DNA of 64,000 bases from Acidimicrobiales bacterium (lineage in GTDB: Bacteria > Actinomycetota > Acidimicrobiia > Acidimicrobiales > Aldehydirespiratoraceae). Numbering within the stretch: the stretch's first letter is position 1; every line of letters begins with the position of its first letter. Positions 1 to 7,922 of the stretch are shown here, one piece after another. The position numbers were made by a program, and so were the translations under genes. The stretch is from NCBI GenBank assembly GCA_033344915.1, contig JAWPML010000001.1, forward strand, positions 1,112,369 through 1,176,368. The letters run 5' to 3'. Below the pieces are notes generated by a model. The model was not told the origin of the DNA and ran no database searches. It saw only the letters and a program-made list of their open reading frames with translations.

Positions 1-2
1 AC

Positions 3-206
3 CGGCACGTGGCGTTCGGTTCCGGCGTGCACCGGTGTGCCGGCTCGAACCTGGCTCGGCTCGAGATGACCACCGCGCTCGAGGTCTGGATCGAGCGGAT
101 TCCGTACTTCCACGTGAGCGACCGCGAGCCCATGAAGTGGGCCGGTGGTCAGGTCCGCGGTCCGCGCGTCATGCCGATGAGCTTCCCCGCCGGGAAGCGC
201 CGGTAG
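3..206 (+). CDS. Cytochrome P450, C-terminal fragment
   Basis: This is the last 67 codons of a gene that begins before the window. It carries the P450 haem-binding signature (AFGSGVHRCAGSNLAR), in which the cysteine is the axial haem ligand, followed by a helix and the short beta region that ends P450s. The protein would be a haem monooxygenase; the substrate cannot be judged from this fragment. It ends four bases before the convergent smpB stop, with no room for a separate terminator. Confidence 0.9.
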   Translation, partial: RHVAFGSGVHRCAGSNLARLEMTTALEVWIERIPYFHVSDREPMKWAGGQVRGPRVMPMSFPAGKRR

Positions 207-209
207 GGC

Positions 210-710
210 TCAGTACTTGCCGCTGCGGGACCGCGAGATCGCCCGCTGCGCCTCGCGGTCGGCGTCGCGCTTCGCGATGTCGTGGCGCCGGTCGGCCTGC
301 GAGCGGCCCCGGCCCAGCGCGATCTCGAGCTTCGCCCGCCCGTCCTTGAAGTAGAGCGCCAGGGGGACGATCGTGAGCTTCTCGCGATCGACTCGGGCGG
401 CCCAGCGGTCGATCTCGGCTCGGTGGGCGAGCAGCTTGCGTCGACGATCGGGCTCGTGGCCGAACGCGCCGGCGGAGTGGGAGTACGCGCCGATGTGGAG
501 GCCGACCAGCCAGAGCTCGTGCTGGTAGACGATGGCGAACGATTCCGCGAGTTGGACCTTGCTCTCGCGCAGCGACTTCACCTCGCTGCCGCGGAGCTGG
601 ATGCCGACCTCGAGCGTGTCGAGGATGTCGTAGTCGCGGCGCGCCGCGCGGTTCGTCGCCACGGCGGTGGCGCCGGCGGGAATGTCGCGCTTCTTCTGTG
701 ACTTCGCCAT
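210..710 (-). CDS. smpB: SsrA-binding protein SmpB
   Basis: SmpB (166 residues, usual length about 155-165) binds tmRNA and brings it to stalled ribosomes for trans-translation. The N-terminal half shows the family core (RRDYDILDTLEVGIQL, then GSEVKSLR and the GAYSHS region). The end is a basic tail rich in Arg, Asp and Ser, as expected for the segment that enters the decoding centre. The ATG at 710 was chosen because MAKSQKKRDI is the family start and GAGGAG lies just upstream; the reading frame stays open further upstream but without family similarity. The gene is divergent from the binding-lipoprotein gene at 794. No ssrA gene was found next to it. Confidence 0.95.
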   Translation of the reverse strand: MAKSQKKRDIPAGATAVATNRAARRDYDILDTLEVGIQLRGSEVKSLRESKVQLAESFAIVYQHELWLVGLHIGAYSHSAGAFGHEPDRRRKLLAHRAEIDRWAARVDREKLTIVPLALYFKDGRAKLEIALGRGRSQADRRHDIAKRDADREAQRAISRSRSGKY

Positions 711-767
711 GGTGCTCCTCGGAGACGCAACGGTACCGGTCGGCTGTGCTCGGGCAGCACGGATTGG

Positions 768-773
768 TACGGT
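768..773 (+). promoter_or_regulatory. Candidate -10 element (TACGGT)
   Basis: A TACGGT hexamer sits 20 bases before the ATG at 794, inside the 83-base divergent gap with smpB. A purine-rich ribosome-binding site (GGGGGAG) follows, so this would give a short leadered transcript. No convincing -35 was seen. Confidence 0.35.
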
Positions 774-793
774 CCGCGGTGGGGGAGAACGAC

Positions 794-2167
794 ATGACGA
801 AGCGTTTGGCCTGGATCGGAATGGTGCTGGCGTTGGTTGCCGGTGCGTGTGGTGACGACGGCACGGCCACGGCACCGGATGACTCGACGACCACCACGAC
901 CGTGCCGTCGACCACGAGCGCGGACGGCGGCGAGCCGGATCCGGCCACGACGGAACCTCCAGCCCTCACCGCGTCGTGGAAGGGCGTCACCGAGGACACC
1001 GTGAGCATCGCCGTGTCGGTCCTGGACTTCGACGTGCTGAAGGACCTGGGACTCCAGGACTTCGGCTGGGGCGATCAGCGGCTGATCTGGGAGTTCTACC
1101 TCGACCGGCTCAACGAGCGGGGCGGCGTCGCCGGCCGCCAGGTCGACTATGTGCTGGACTTCTACAACCCGGCACTGGCCATCGATGCCGAGGCTTCGTG
1201 CCTGCGGATGACCGAGGATCGAGACGTGTTCGCTGTGCTCGGCGCATTTCTCGGCCCCGCCGAGTCGGCGACTCCGTGCCTCACGAACCAGGAGGACCTG
1301 GTCGTCTTCGAGGGCACCATGACCGTCGAGCTCCTCGAGGGGGCGAAGTCGGTGTGGGTCATCAGCGGGTCGGCCGGACGCCGGCGCATCCCGATCTTCT
1401 TCGAGCTCCTCGATCAGGCCGGCTTCGTCGACGGGCAGCGGGTGGCTGTCGTCAGCGGCAACGAGAACGAGCGAGACAGCGTCGACGTGATCGAGCCGAT
1501 CCTGCGGGATCTCGGGCTCGACATCGTCGTGACCTCGGTGAACACGTCGTCCACCGACGATGTCGTCGCCGAGGACCAGTACTGGGACCGGACGGCCGAG
1601 CTCATCCGAACCGAGAACGCCGACGTCATCGTCATCAACGGTGATACCACCGGCGCGATCCGCGGGATCCATCGCAACGACCTGCAACAGGAGCTCTGGG
1701 TGGTGACGGGCGACCAGCTGGCCAACCTGGGCACGACCGTCGACCGCTCCGACGCCGACGGAGCGATCACCCTTGCGGGTGTGAGCTCCGACGAAGCGTG
1801 GGAGGAGCCCGGCCGGGTTGCGTGTGCCAAGGAGTTCACCGACGCCTACCCGGATGCCGAGGTCCGCCTCCCGTCCGAAGTAGGGGAGGGGGACGAACGC
1901 TGGGACATCGCGATCGCGCAGGCGTGCACCTGGATCGCGGTGTTCGAGACCGTGATGAACGCGGCCGGTCCGGAGCTCACGCCGGACTCGGTGCAAGCCG
2001 CCTACGAGGGACTCGGTGACGTCGAACTGCCGGGCTTCACCTACGCGTCGTGGGGTCCGGGCAAGCCGGACGCAAACGACGGGTTCAGACTCTCGGAGTG
2101 GGACTCGACTGCCGGTGAGAACGGTTCGCTCGTGCCGATCACCGAGCTTCTCGACGCGACCCCCTGA
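794..2167 (+). CDS. ABC transporter substrate-binding lipoprotein (type 1 periplasmic-binding fold)
   Basis: This 457-residue lipoprotein has a 18-residue signal with the modified Cys at position 19 (VAGAC), then a Thr/Pro/Asp-rich linker to about residue 60. The body resembles the Leu/Ile/Val-binding family: a first lobe with the NERGGVAGRQVDYVLDFYNP stretch, and repeated beta-alpha segments such as VAVVSGNENE and DVIVINGD. Such proteins deliver amino acids, amides or other small solutes to an ABC permease. No permease or ATPase gene adjoins it, so the partner is elsewhere and the ligand is unknown. The ATG at 794 was chosen over upstream in-frame codons because it follows GGGGGAG and begins a clean signal peptide. 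Confidence 0.85.
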   Translation: MTKRLAWIGMVLALVAGACGDDGTATAPDDSTTTTTVPSTTSADGGEPDPATTEPPALTASWKGVTEDTVSIAVSVLDFDVLKDLGLQDFGWGDQRLIWEFYLDRLNERGGVAGRQVDYVLDFYNPALAIDAEASCLRMTEDRDVFAVLGAFLGPAESATPCLTNQEDLVVFEGTMTVELLEGAKSVWVISGSAGRRRIPIFFELLDQAGFVDGQRVAVVSGNENERDSVDVIEPILRDLGLDIVVTSVNTSSTDDVVAEDQYWDRTAELIRTENADVIVINGDTTGAIRGIHRNDLQQELWVVTGDQLANLGTTVDRSDADGAITLAGVSSDEAWEEPGRVACAKEFTDAYPDAEVRLPSEVGEGDERWDIAIAQACTWIAVFETVMNAAGPELTPDSVQAAYEGLGDVELPGFTYASWGPGKPDANDGFRLSEWDSTAGENGSLVPITELLDATP

Positions 2168-2185
2168 CGGGTCGGGCGGAACCGG

Positions 2186-2191
2186 TACCCT
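2186..2191 (+). promoter_or_regulatory. Leaderless-type -10 (TACCCT) of mec
   Basis: TACCCT ends 7 bases before the GTG start of mec, so transcription would begin at or next to the start codon. No Shine-Dalgarno sequence is present. Confidence 0.5.
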
Positions 2192-2198
2192 CGGCGTC

Positions 2199-2612
2199 GT
2201 GCTGGAGATCCCTGCGTCGATCCACGCCGAGATGATCGGCCACGCCATCCTCGGACTTCCCGATGAGGCGTGTGGCCTCTTCGCCGGCGAGTTCGGCGGC
2301 GACCGCATCGAGCGGTTCTTCCCGATGGCGAACGCGGCGAAGTCGAGCCAGATCTACGAGCTCGACGCCCAAGAGATGATGGACGTCGAACGCACCGCCG
2401 ACGACGCCGGGCTGGCCGTCATCGGCGTGATGCACTCCCACACGCACACGACGAACTATCCGTCGCCCACCGATGTGGCTGACGCGGCCCGCTTCGACCC
2501 CTTCGGAGCGTGGCGTTTCATCATCGTCTCGCTCAAACACCCCGATCCCAGCCTGCGCAGCTACCGCATCCACGACGGCACCGTCACCGAAGAACCCGTC
2601 ACCCTCACCTAG
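2199..2612 (+). CDS. mec: JAMM/Mov34 metallopeptidase, CysO-cysteine peptidase-like (Mec)
   Basis: This 137-residue protein has a complete JAMM zinc motif: Glu23 in the PDEACGLF segment, then HSH at 79-81, Ser89 and Asp92 with canonical spacing (HxH-x7-S-xx-D). In Mycobacterium tuberculosis the homologue releases cysteine from the sulfur-carrier protein CysO, and mec-cysO-cysM are adjacent. Here a cysM-like gene lies 2.1 kb downstream, but the acyl-CoA synthetase gene lies between them on the other strand and no CysO-like small ubiquitin-fold gene was found. The GTG at 2199 was chosen because homologues begin with a short Leu-x-Ile-Pro segment and a TACCCT -10 lies 7 bases upstream. Other JAMM activities cannot be excluded. 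Confidence 0.8.
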   Translation: MLEIPASIHAEMIGHAILGLPDEACGLFAGEFGGDRIERFFPMANAAKSSQIYELDAQEMMDVERTADDAGLAVIGVMHSHTHTTNYPSPTDVADAARFDPFGAWRFIIVSLKHPDPSLRSYRIHDGTVTEEPVTLT

Positions 2613-2614
2613 CC

Positions 2615-2644
2615 GTACTTTCCGGGGTCAGACCCCAGTACTTT
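2615..2644. repeat. GC-rich palindrome flanked by direct GTACTTT repeats
   Basis: A GGGGTC-A-GACCCC palindrome (2624-2636) is bracketed by two direct copies of GTACTTT (2615-2621 and 2638-2644). It fills the gap between the converging mec and acyl-CoA synthetase genes. It could act as a bidirectional transcription stop, but the layout also resembles a small dispersed repeat. Confidence 0.6.
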
Positions 2645-2646
2645 CT

Positions 2647-4425
2647 CTAGAACCGGACCTCGCCGGCGGTGATGCGGGCGAACAGCGGGGGGTCGAGGGG
2701 GACGTAGGCCCGGTCGTCGGGATCGAAGAACCACAGGGGGTCGTCGATCGCCGTCGGATCGAAGCCCTCTTTGACGCTGTCGATCTTGCGGTGCTTGAAC
2801 GTGCCGGTGATCTCGACCTCGGTCTGGATCCGGAGGAAGAGCGGCCGAGCGTAGGCGGGCAGGTTCTCGGCGGCGTGGGCCGCGAGCGCCTCGGTGGTGA
2901 ACGAGTCGTCCACGACGAGCGTGGCCATGCCGGCCCGGCCGTCGGCGCCGGGCACGGTCACGCCGTACACGTTCGCCTCCAACACGCCGGTGGCCTGCCC
3001 GAGCACGGCGGCCACCTCCGCGGTCGACACGTTCTCACCCTTCCAACGGAAGGTGTCGCCGATGCGATCGACGAAGTAGTAGTAGCCGTCCTCGTCCTGG
3101 CTGAGCAGGTCGCCGGAGCGGAAGTAGGCGTCGCCGTCGCGGAAGGCGTCGCGAAGGATCTTCTTCTCCGTCGCCTCCTCGTCGTGGTAGCCCTCGAACG
3201 GGGTGACGTTGCTGATCCGGCTGATGAACTCGCCGGGCTCGTTCGGCTCGACGTCGATCACGTGACCGTTCGCGTCGCGCACGATCTCGTCCGCGTCAAC
3301 GTCGTACTTCACGATGTGCATTCCGAGTCGCCGAGCGACCGACGGGCGCATGCGGCCGATGGCCCCGACCCGATTGTCGAGATTGATCAACGAGCCGGTG
3401 CCCTCGGTCGCACCGTAGAACTCGACGATGTCCGGGATACCGAAGCGCTCCTGGAACTCGGGCCACACGTCGGGGCGCAGCCCGTTGCCGAGGGCGACGC
3501 GCAGGCCGTGGGCACGCTCGAGCGGATGGCTCGGGGAGTTGACCAGATAGCGGCACAGCTCGCCGATGTACTGGAACGTCGTGGCGCGGTGTTGCACGCA
3601 ATCGTCCCAGAAGCGGGAGGCGGAGAACTTGCGGACCGTGACCGCGGTCGCCCCGTTGAGCAGGGCGCCACCGAGCGCCATCACGCCACCGGCCGTGTGA
3701 TACAGCGGCAGCGTGATGTAGGTGCGGTCGCTCGGGTCGATGTTCGTCATGGCGCCGGCGGCGAGGGACACCGTGAGGTACTTGCTGTGGCTGAAGCTCG
3801 CGGCCTTCGGCAGGCCGGTGGTGCCGCTCGTGTAGATGTAGAGCAGGCGGTCGCCGCAGGTCAGGCCGTCGCGCTCGCTCGCCTTGGGGCGCGATGTCGA
3901 GTGCTCCGCCATCTCCTCCCAGCCGGGCGCGAAGCCGAGTTCGACCGGATGCTCTGGCCCGCGCGACGTCTGCCACTGATCGGCGAGCTCCTCGTCGACC
4001 ACGATGTGTCGCGCCCCGGACACCTCGATCGAGTGACGCAACGGTTCACCGGTGAGGTTGGTGTTGATGAGGGCGGACGTGATGCCGAGCTTCGCCAGGC
4101 CGAGCCACGTGGCGACGTACTCCGGGCGGTTCATCATCAGCAGGGCGACCACGTCGCCGCGGGCGAGCTCGTTCGCCTTGGCCCAGTGGGCGACCCGGTT
4201 CGCCATCTGATCGAGCTGGAGATAGGTGACGGCGCGGCCGTCGTCCGACGCGTCGATCATCGCGACCTTGTGCGGGTGCTTGTCGACCACCGCCTCCCAC
4301 TTGTCGGGCACGGTGGTCGTGCTCGACGCCCGATGCTTTGCCGCGCCGGCGAGCTTGGTCGACGTGCGCAGCATCCGCAGGTCACTCTCGAGGCGTTCGC
4401 GAAGGCTCAGGCGTGGGGGCGACAT
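2647..4425 (-). CDS. Acyl-CoA synthetase, FATP/very-long-chain type (AMP-binding superfamily)
   Basis: The 592-residue enzyme belongs to the ANL superfamily: it activates a carboxylic acid to an acyl-adenylate and transfers it to coenzyme A. The P-loop-like motif YIYTSGTTGLPKAA lies near residue 200, the adenine/aromatic motif EFYGATEGTGS near 340, and the hinge region YFRSGDLLSQDEDGYYYF with DRIGDTFRWKGENVS near 475. The last motif and overall length are typical of the fatty-acid-transport-protein/very-long-chain (FadD6-like) branch. It probably acts on long-chain fatty acids. The ATG at 4425 (MSPPRLSL) is preferred over the upstream ATG at 4509, because the upstream extension would run into the 23-base repeat cluster. 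Confidence 0.85.
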   Translation of the reverse strand: MSPPRLSLRERLESDLRMLRTSTKLAGAAKHRASSTTTVPDKWEAVVDKHPHKVAMIDASDDGRAVTYLQLDQMANRVAHWAKANELARGDVVALLMMNRPEYVATWLGLAKLGITSALINTNLTGEPLRHSIEVSGARHIVVDEELADQWQTSRGPEHPVELGFAPGWEEMAEHSTSRPKASERDGLTCGDRLLYIYTSGTTGLPKAASFSHSKYLTVSLAAGAMTNIDPSDRTYITLPLYHTAGGVMALGGALLNGATAVTVRKFSASRFWDDCVQHRATTFQYIGELCRYLVNSPSHPLERAHGLRVALGNGLRPDVWPEFQERFGIPDIVEFYGATEGTGSLINLDNRVGAIGRMRPSVARRLGMHIVKYDVDADEIVRDANGHVIDVEPNEPGEFISRISNVTPFEGYHDEEATEKKILRDAFRDGDAYFRSGDLLSQDEDGYYYFVDRIGDTFRWKGENVSTAEVAAVLGQATGVLEANVYGVTVPGADGRAGMATLVVDDSFTTEALAAHAAENLPAYARPLFLRIQTEVEITGTFKHRKIDSVKEGFDPTAIDDPLWFFDPDDRAYVPLDPPLFARITAGEVRF

Positions 4426-4496
4426 CACGGCGACGTTACGCGCTGGCCCGATCAGCTGCCGGTTACGCAGCCGCGTCCCGCCCCCGTCCGCCGGGG

Positions 4497-4666
4497 AATC
4501 TCTGGTCACGAAAGGGTCGATCCTCGCCGGGTTTCGGGACCGCCGTCGGAATCTCTGGCCACCAAAGGGTCGTTCGCTACGGCTCGAACCCGACCCTTTC
4601 GTGACCAGAGATTGCTTGGGGAGGGGCGTGGGCGTGGGTTCGGCGACCCTTTCGTGACCAGAGATT
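4497..4666. repeat. Cluster of four copies of a 23-base intergenic repeat (two forward, two inverted)
   Basis: Copies lie at 4497-4519 (forward), 4550-4572 (forward, two substitutions), 4591-4613 (inverted, exact complement of the first) and 4644-4666 (inverted, exact). The core reads TCTCTGGTCACGAAAGGGTC. Forward and inverted copies could pair into alternative hairpins. A related inverted pair lies at 32924-32996 with a compensated C/G change in both arms. The cluster occupies the only gap over 300 bases in the window (4426-4757), between divergent acyl-CoA synthetase and cysM genes. Function unknown. Confidence 0.85.
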
Positions 4667-4696
4667 CTTCGGGACGGGAGGGGAGGGGAGCGCGGG

Positions 4697-4724
4697 TTGG
4701 CAATCGGGGCGGGGGCACTACAAT
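4697..4724 (+). promoter_or_regulatory. Sigma-70-type promoter of cysM
   Basis: TTGGCA at 4697-4702 and TACAAT at 4719-4724 are spaced by 16 bases, close to the housekeeping consensus. The predicted start near 4731 leaves a leader of about 27 bases before the GTG at 4758. Confidence 0.65.
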
Positions 4725-4757
4725 CCCGAGTGAAATGGTCGGAATTAGGGAAGTCCC

Positions 4758-5705
4758 GTGGTGATCCACAACTCGGTGCTCGACATGATCGGCAACACGC
4801 CGATGGTCGACGTCAGCCGCCTGAGCCCCAACCCCAACGTGCGCATCCTCGCCAAGATGGAGGGGCAGAACCCCGGCGGATCGGTGAAGGATCGCATCGC
4901 CCGAGCCATGATCCTCGCCGCCGAAGAGGACGGCACGCTCACGCCCGGCAGGACGATCATCGAGCCGAGCTCCGGCAACACCGGCATCGCCCTCGCCATG
5001 ATCGCCAAGGAGCGCGGCTATCCGATCAAGATCGTGCTCCCGGAGAACGTGTCGATCGAGCGTCGCCAGATGCTGGAGGTGTTCGGCGCCGAGATCATCG
5101 ACAGCCCCGGCGCGGAGGGCAGTAACGGCGCCGTGCGTCGGGCCCAGGCGCTGGCCGACGAGCATCCGGAGTGGGTGTTCCTCTACCAGTACGCCAACGA
5201 GGCCAACCCGCAAGCCCACTACGACACGACCGGCCCGGAGATCTGGGCGGACGTGCCCGAGATCACCCACTTCGTCGCCGGGCTCGGCACGAGCGGCACG
5301 CTCATGGGCGTCGGATCGTTCCTCAAGGAACAGAACCCGGACATCAAGATCCTCGCCGTCGAACCGCCGATCGGCGAGCAGGTCGAAGGCCTCCGCAATC
5401 TCGAGGAGGGCTACATCCCGCCCGTCTACGAGAAGTGGGGCGGCCCCGACCTGCTCGACGGCAAGCGCATCGTGCGTCCCCGCGAGAGCCTCGAGTGGAC
5501 CCGCAAACTCGCCGAGATCGGGATCTTCTCCGGCATCAGCGCCGGGGCCGCCCTGGCCGGAGCCATCCGCACCGCGGAGAAGCTCGACGAGGGAACGATC
5601 GTGTTCATCCTCAGCGACGGCGGCTGGAAGTACCTGAGCACGGGCGCCTGGACCGACGACATCGACGACGTCGTCGAGCGGGCCAAGAAGATCATCTACT
5701 TCTAG
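4758..5705 (+). CDS. cysM: Cysteine synthase, CysM-like (PLP-dependent)
   Basis: This 315-residue fold-type II PLP enzyme makes cysteine from an activated serine and a sulfide donor. Lys44 in NPGGSVKDR is the PLP Schiff-base lysine, SSGNTG at 72-77 binds the substrate or PLP phosphate side, and GLGTSGTLMG binds PLP phosphate. The ENVSIERRQMLE segment and the DGGWKYLSTGA C-terminal region resemble actinobacterial CysM, the O-phosphoserine-dependent enzyme that uses thiocarboxylated CysO, more than plain CysK. The nearby mec gene supports that reading, but cysO was not seen, so substrate assignment is inferred. The start is GTG 4758 or GTG 4761; both fit. Confidence 0.85.
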   Translation: MVIHNSVLDMIGNTPMVDVSRLSPNPNVRILAKMEGQNPGGSVKDRIARAMILAAEEDGTLTPGRTIIEPSSGNTGIALAMIAKERGYPIKIVLPENVSIERRQMLEVFGAEIIDSPGAEGSNGAVRRAQALADEHPEWVFLYQYANEANPQAHYDTTGPEIWADVPEITHFVAGLGTSGTLMGVGSFLKEQNPDIKILAVEPPIGEQVEGLRNLEEGYIPPVYEKWGGPDLLDGKRIVRPRESLEWTRKLAEIGIFSGISAGAALAGAIRTAEKLDEGTIVFILSDGGWKYLSTGAWTDDIDDVVERAKKIIYF

Positions 5706-5717
5706 GCGACCGCGATC

Positions 5718-5723
5718 TAGCCT
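5718..5723 (+). promoter_or_regulatory. Candidate -10 element (TAGCCT)
   Basis: TAGCCT lies 13 bases after the cysM stop and 27 bases before the ATG at 5751. A purine-rich stretch (GCGAAGGGGCGG) in between may serve as ribosome-binding site, giving a short leadered transcript. Confidence 0.4.
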
Positions 5724-5750
5724 GAGGCCTCGAGCGAAGGGGCGGCGCGG

Positions 5751-6599
5751 ATGCGGCGAAGGTTGATGACGACGACCGTGGCGACGGTGCTGGTGCTGGT
5801 GGCATCGGCCTGCGGCGGTGACGAAGCGCCCGACGCGGCGCCCGAGTCCACCACGACCACCACCACGGCCCCCTCCGTTCCGGAGACCACCGCGGCACCG
5901 GACATGACCAGCACGACCACGGCGGCACCCACCACCGTCGCCGAGACGACGACGACCGCCGCACCCGTGCCCGACCCGCCGGCGATCGCCAACCCCGACC
6001 GACCGTGGCTCGTGGGCCTGCGTGACGACCTGATCGATCGGACGGGCCTCAACATCGAGGCGGCGAACTGCATCGTCGAGCGCTTCGAGCTCGAGGGGTA
6101 CGACATGCGGCTGCTGCTCTGGACGGAGGGCGGTACGCCCTTCGAGCTCGGGATCGCGTTGGGATTCTGCGGCCCGACGATCACCGGGGCCTTCGACCTC
6201 CCGCCGGAGACCCGTTCGGGCGCCGAGGACTATGGCGACGACGCAGGCCTGGACCGGCTCTACGACTGGTGCGAGGCGGGCGACGATGCTGCCTGCGACC
6301 AGCTCTGGTGGGACTCGAACATCGACACGGCCTACGAGGCGATGGCGGAGTCGTGTGGTGGGCGCGGCGGGGGCGACGGCGATTGCGTCACCACGGCCGG
6401 CACCGCGGCGTATGGCGACAGTCCGCTCCTCGACCTCTACTTCGACTCCTGTGTCGACGGCTACGGGCTCTCCTGTGACTCCCTCCACGAGGTCGACGAG
6501 GCCGGCGCCGGGTACCGGGACTTCGGTCGCACCTGCGGTGAGCGGATTCCCGCGGTCGATGATCCCGACTGCACGGTCGAGATCGCCGCAATCGCCTGA
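5751..6599 (+). CDS. Lipoprotein with Thr-rich linker and two cysteine-rich repeat units
   Basis: A 282-residue predicted lipoprotein. The signal ends at the lipid-modified Cys21 (VASAC). Residues 30-75 are a Thr/Ala/Pro linker. The folded part has two copies of a cysteine-pair unit: LYDWCEAGDDAACDQLW with SCGGR after it, and LYFDSCVDGYGLSCDSLH with TCGER after it. This pattern, Leu-Tyr-x-x-Cys-x-x-Gly-Asp-x-x-Ala-Cys, recurs in secreted actinobacterial proteins and recalls Sel1-like cysteine-rich repeats; disulfides are likely. No enzymatic motif was seen and the function is unknown. The gene converges with the end of the Tad operon 12 bases away. Confidence 0.75.
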   Translation: MRRRLMTTTVATVLVLVASACGGDEAPDAAPESTTTTTTAPSVPETTAAPDMTSTTTAAPTTVAETTTTAAPVPDPPAIANPDRPWLVGLRDDLIDRTGLNIEAANCIVERFELEGYDMRLLLWTEGGTPFELGIALGFCGPTITGAFDLPPETRSGAEDYGDDAGLDRLYDWCEAGDDAACDQLWWDSNIDTAYEAMAESCGGRGGGDGDCVTTAGTAAYGDSPLLDLYFDSCVDGYGLSCDSLHEVDEAGAGYRDFGRTCGERIPAVDDPDCTVEIAAIA

Positions 6600-6610
6600 C
6601 CGCCGACGCG

Positions 6611-7054
6611 TCAGGGCAGGTCGGAGCCGAGAATCGTCGCGCTGCGGGTGCGGCGCAGCGTGACGGAATCCAGGTCGCCGACGGCCGGTGCCATCACGAG
6701 GTCCACCGTGAGCTCGAGCGTGACGCTGATGACCGTCCGTCCGTCGCCGTCGACGTCGACCCTCAGGTCGATGAGCTCGGCCTCCGGCAGCGGTCCCGCC
6801 GCTATCCCGGCCTCCGCGACGTCGACCGCCCGGTCGACATCGATGCGCACGCCGTCGCCCGACCGCAGCGCCACCACGTCGAGGCCGGCGAGGGCGTCGT
6901 TCGCCGCGGAACCGGCGACCGCTTCGAGTTCGTCGCCGCGGACATGGGTGAGGCTCACGTCGATCACGACCGCGCCGAGCACGAACATGATCAGGATCGC
7001 CGCGGGAAACAGCAGCAGGACCGTTCCGTGCTCGCGGCGTGAGTACCTCAGCAC
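6611..7054 (-). CDS. TadE-like pseudopilin (ninth gene of Tad operon)
   Basis: This 147-residue protein starts with a short basic segment (VLRYSRREHGT) followed at once by one hydrophobic helix (VLLLFPAAILIMFVLGAVV), the layout of TadE-type minor pilins and of the Rv3654c-like proteins of actinobacterial tad loci. The remainder is a small polar domain with no cysteines. The GTG at 7054 overlaps the stop of the preceding gene, so translation is probably coupled. It is the last gene of the operon and would sit in the membrane or at the base or tip of the pilus. Its Gly-Thr after Glu-His does not match a strict prepilin cleavage site. Confidence 0.7.
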   Translation of the reverse strand: MLRYSRREHGTVLLLFPAAILIMFVLGAVVIDVSLTHVRGDELEAVAGSAANDALAGLDVVALRSGDGVRIDVDRAVDVAEAGIAAGPLPEAELIDLRVDVDGDGRTVISVTLELTVDLVMAPAVGDLDSVTLRRTRSATILGSDLP

Positions 7055-7500
7055 CGGGCCGGACCGTCCAGCCCGCTGCGGAACGGATCGACGACCTCGC
7101 TCGCCGTCGACTCGACGGCGCCGAGCCGGCCGAACCCCCCGATCCAGGGGATGGCGAGTATCGGTACGTCGTAGCTGACGGTGATCGCCACGCGAACGCA
7201 ACGACCGAACGGAGCATCGAGGACCGGCGTGGACACTGTCGCCCGGTCTCCGTCGCGTCCGTAGGCAGTGAGGGTCTCGGTGGCCCGCTCGAGTGCGGCG
7301 ACCTCTGCCGCGACGGCATCGCTCGCCTCGACGTACGCCCTGGTCGCCTCGCGCGAGGCAGAGGTTACGGCGAACTTGGCATCGATGATCCCCCACACGT
7401 TGAGGATCAACAGGGTGCCGCTGACGAACACGAGGAACCCGAAGGGCAGCACCTCCATGCCGCCCACCTGGCCGTCGTCCCCCCGCAGCCGTCTGGTCAT
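7048..7500 (-). CDS. TadE-like pseudopilin
   Basis: A 150-residue protein with the N-terminus MTRRLRGDDGQVGGMEVLPF followed by a single helix (GFLVFVSGTLLILNVWGII) and an extracytoplasmic domain that has one cysteine in FGRCVRV. The TSASREATRAYVEA segment after the helix is typical of TadE proteins (an Ala-Ser-Arg-Glu-Ala-like stretch). It overlaps its neighbours by 4 bases upstream (7497-7500) and 7 bases downstream (7048-7054), so it is in a tightly coupled operon. It probably forms part of the minor-pilin complex with the flanking genes. Confidence 0.75.
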   Translation of the reverse strand: MTRRLRGDDGQVGGMEVLPFGFLVFVSGTLLILNVWGIIDAKFAVTSASREATRAYVEASDAVAAEVAALERATETLTAYGRDGDRATVSTPVLDAPFGRCVRVAITVSYDVPILAIPWIGGFGRLGAVESTASEVVDPFRSGLDGPARC

Positions 7501-7922
7501 CGGTCGTCCTCGACCCGGACGGTGATCGTGCGATCCATCTGCGAGAGTCCTGCGAGGCCGGCGAGTCGGGTCGGCAGGATGGAGGGGTGCTCCGCCGTGA
7601 TTCGCACCGTCACGGTGTCGGGGTCCGTGCACGTCCAGTCGAGGGTGGCGTGGCCCGCTGCGCCGTACCGGCCGAGCTGCTCCACGAATGCCGCCTCGGC
7701 ATCTCGGATCGCGCCGCACCGATCGCCGGCGGCCCGAAAGCCGGCAACGTCGCGCGCCGCGTCGTAGCCGGCCGACGTGACGAGCGACGTCGCGTAGAGA
7801 TTGAACAGGATCTGGACCGCGGCGAACATGAGGAGCAGGAACACCAGCAGGCCCGCCGACGTCGCGAACAGCCCGGCCCCGCGCTCCCGCGAACCCCTGG
7901 CGTCGACCCGGCCGCGGTTCAC
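7497..7922 (-). CDS. TadE-like pseudopilin
   Basis: This 141-residue protein has the N-terminus RGSRERGAGLFATSAGLLVF with a hydrophobic helix continuing through LLLMFAAVQILFNLY, then a domain with two cysteines (GDRCGAI and DWTCTDP) that could pair. The GTG at 7922 overlaps the stop of the small pilin-like gene, and its own stop overlaps the next start, which decides this short reading over the long upstream frame. It resembles TadE family members of actinobacterial Flp/Tad loci. Role inferred: minor pilin or assembly component. Confidence 0.7.
   Translation of the reverse strand: MNRGRVDARGSRERGAGLFATSAGLLVFLLLMFAAVQILFNLYATSLVTSAGYDAARDVAGFRAAGDRCGAIRDAEAAFVEQLGRYGAAGHATLDWTCTDPDTVTVRITAEHPSILPTRLAGLAGLSQMDRTITVRVEDDR

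Noticed and set aside
711-793. tmRNA gene next to smpB
   Set aside because: The 83-base gap is far too short and no tRNA-Ala-like ends or tag frame were found nearby.
578-2308. Minus-strand frame of 576 codons opposite the binding lipoprotein
   Set aside because: Antisense shadow of a well-supported lipoprotein gene; no start signal and no domain similarity.
4430-4757. Hidden gene in the 330-base gap
   Set aside because: Open frames here only run in from neighbours; the region consists of repeat copies and the cysM promoter, and no CysO-like protein could be read in any frame.
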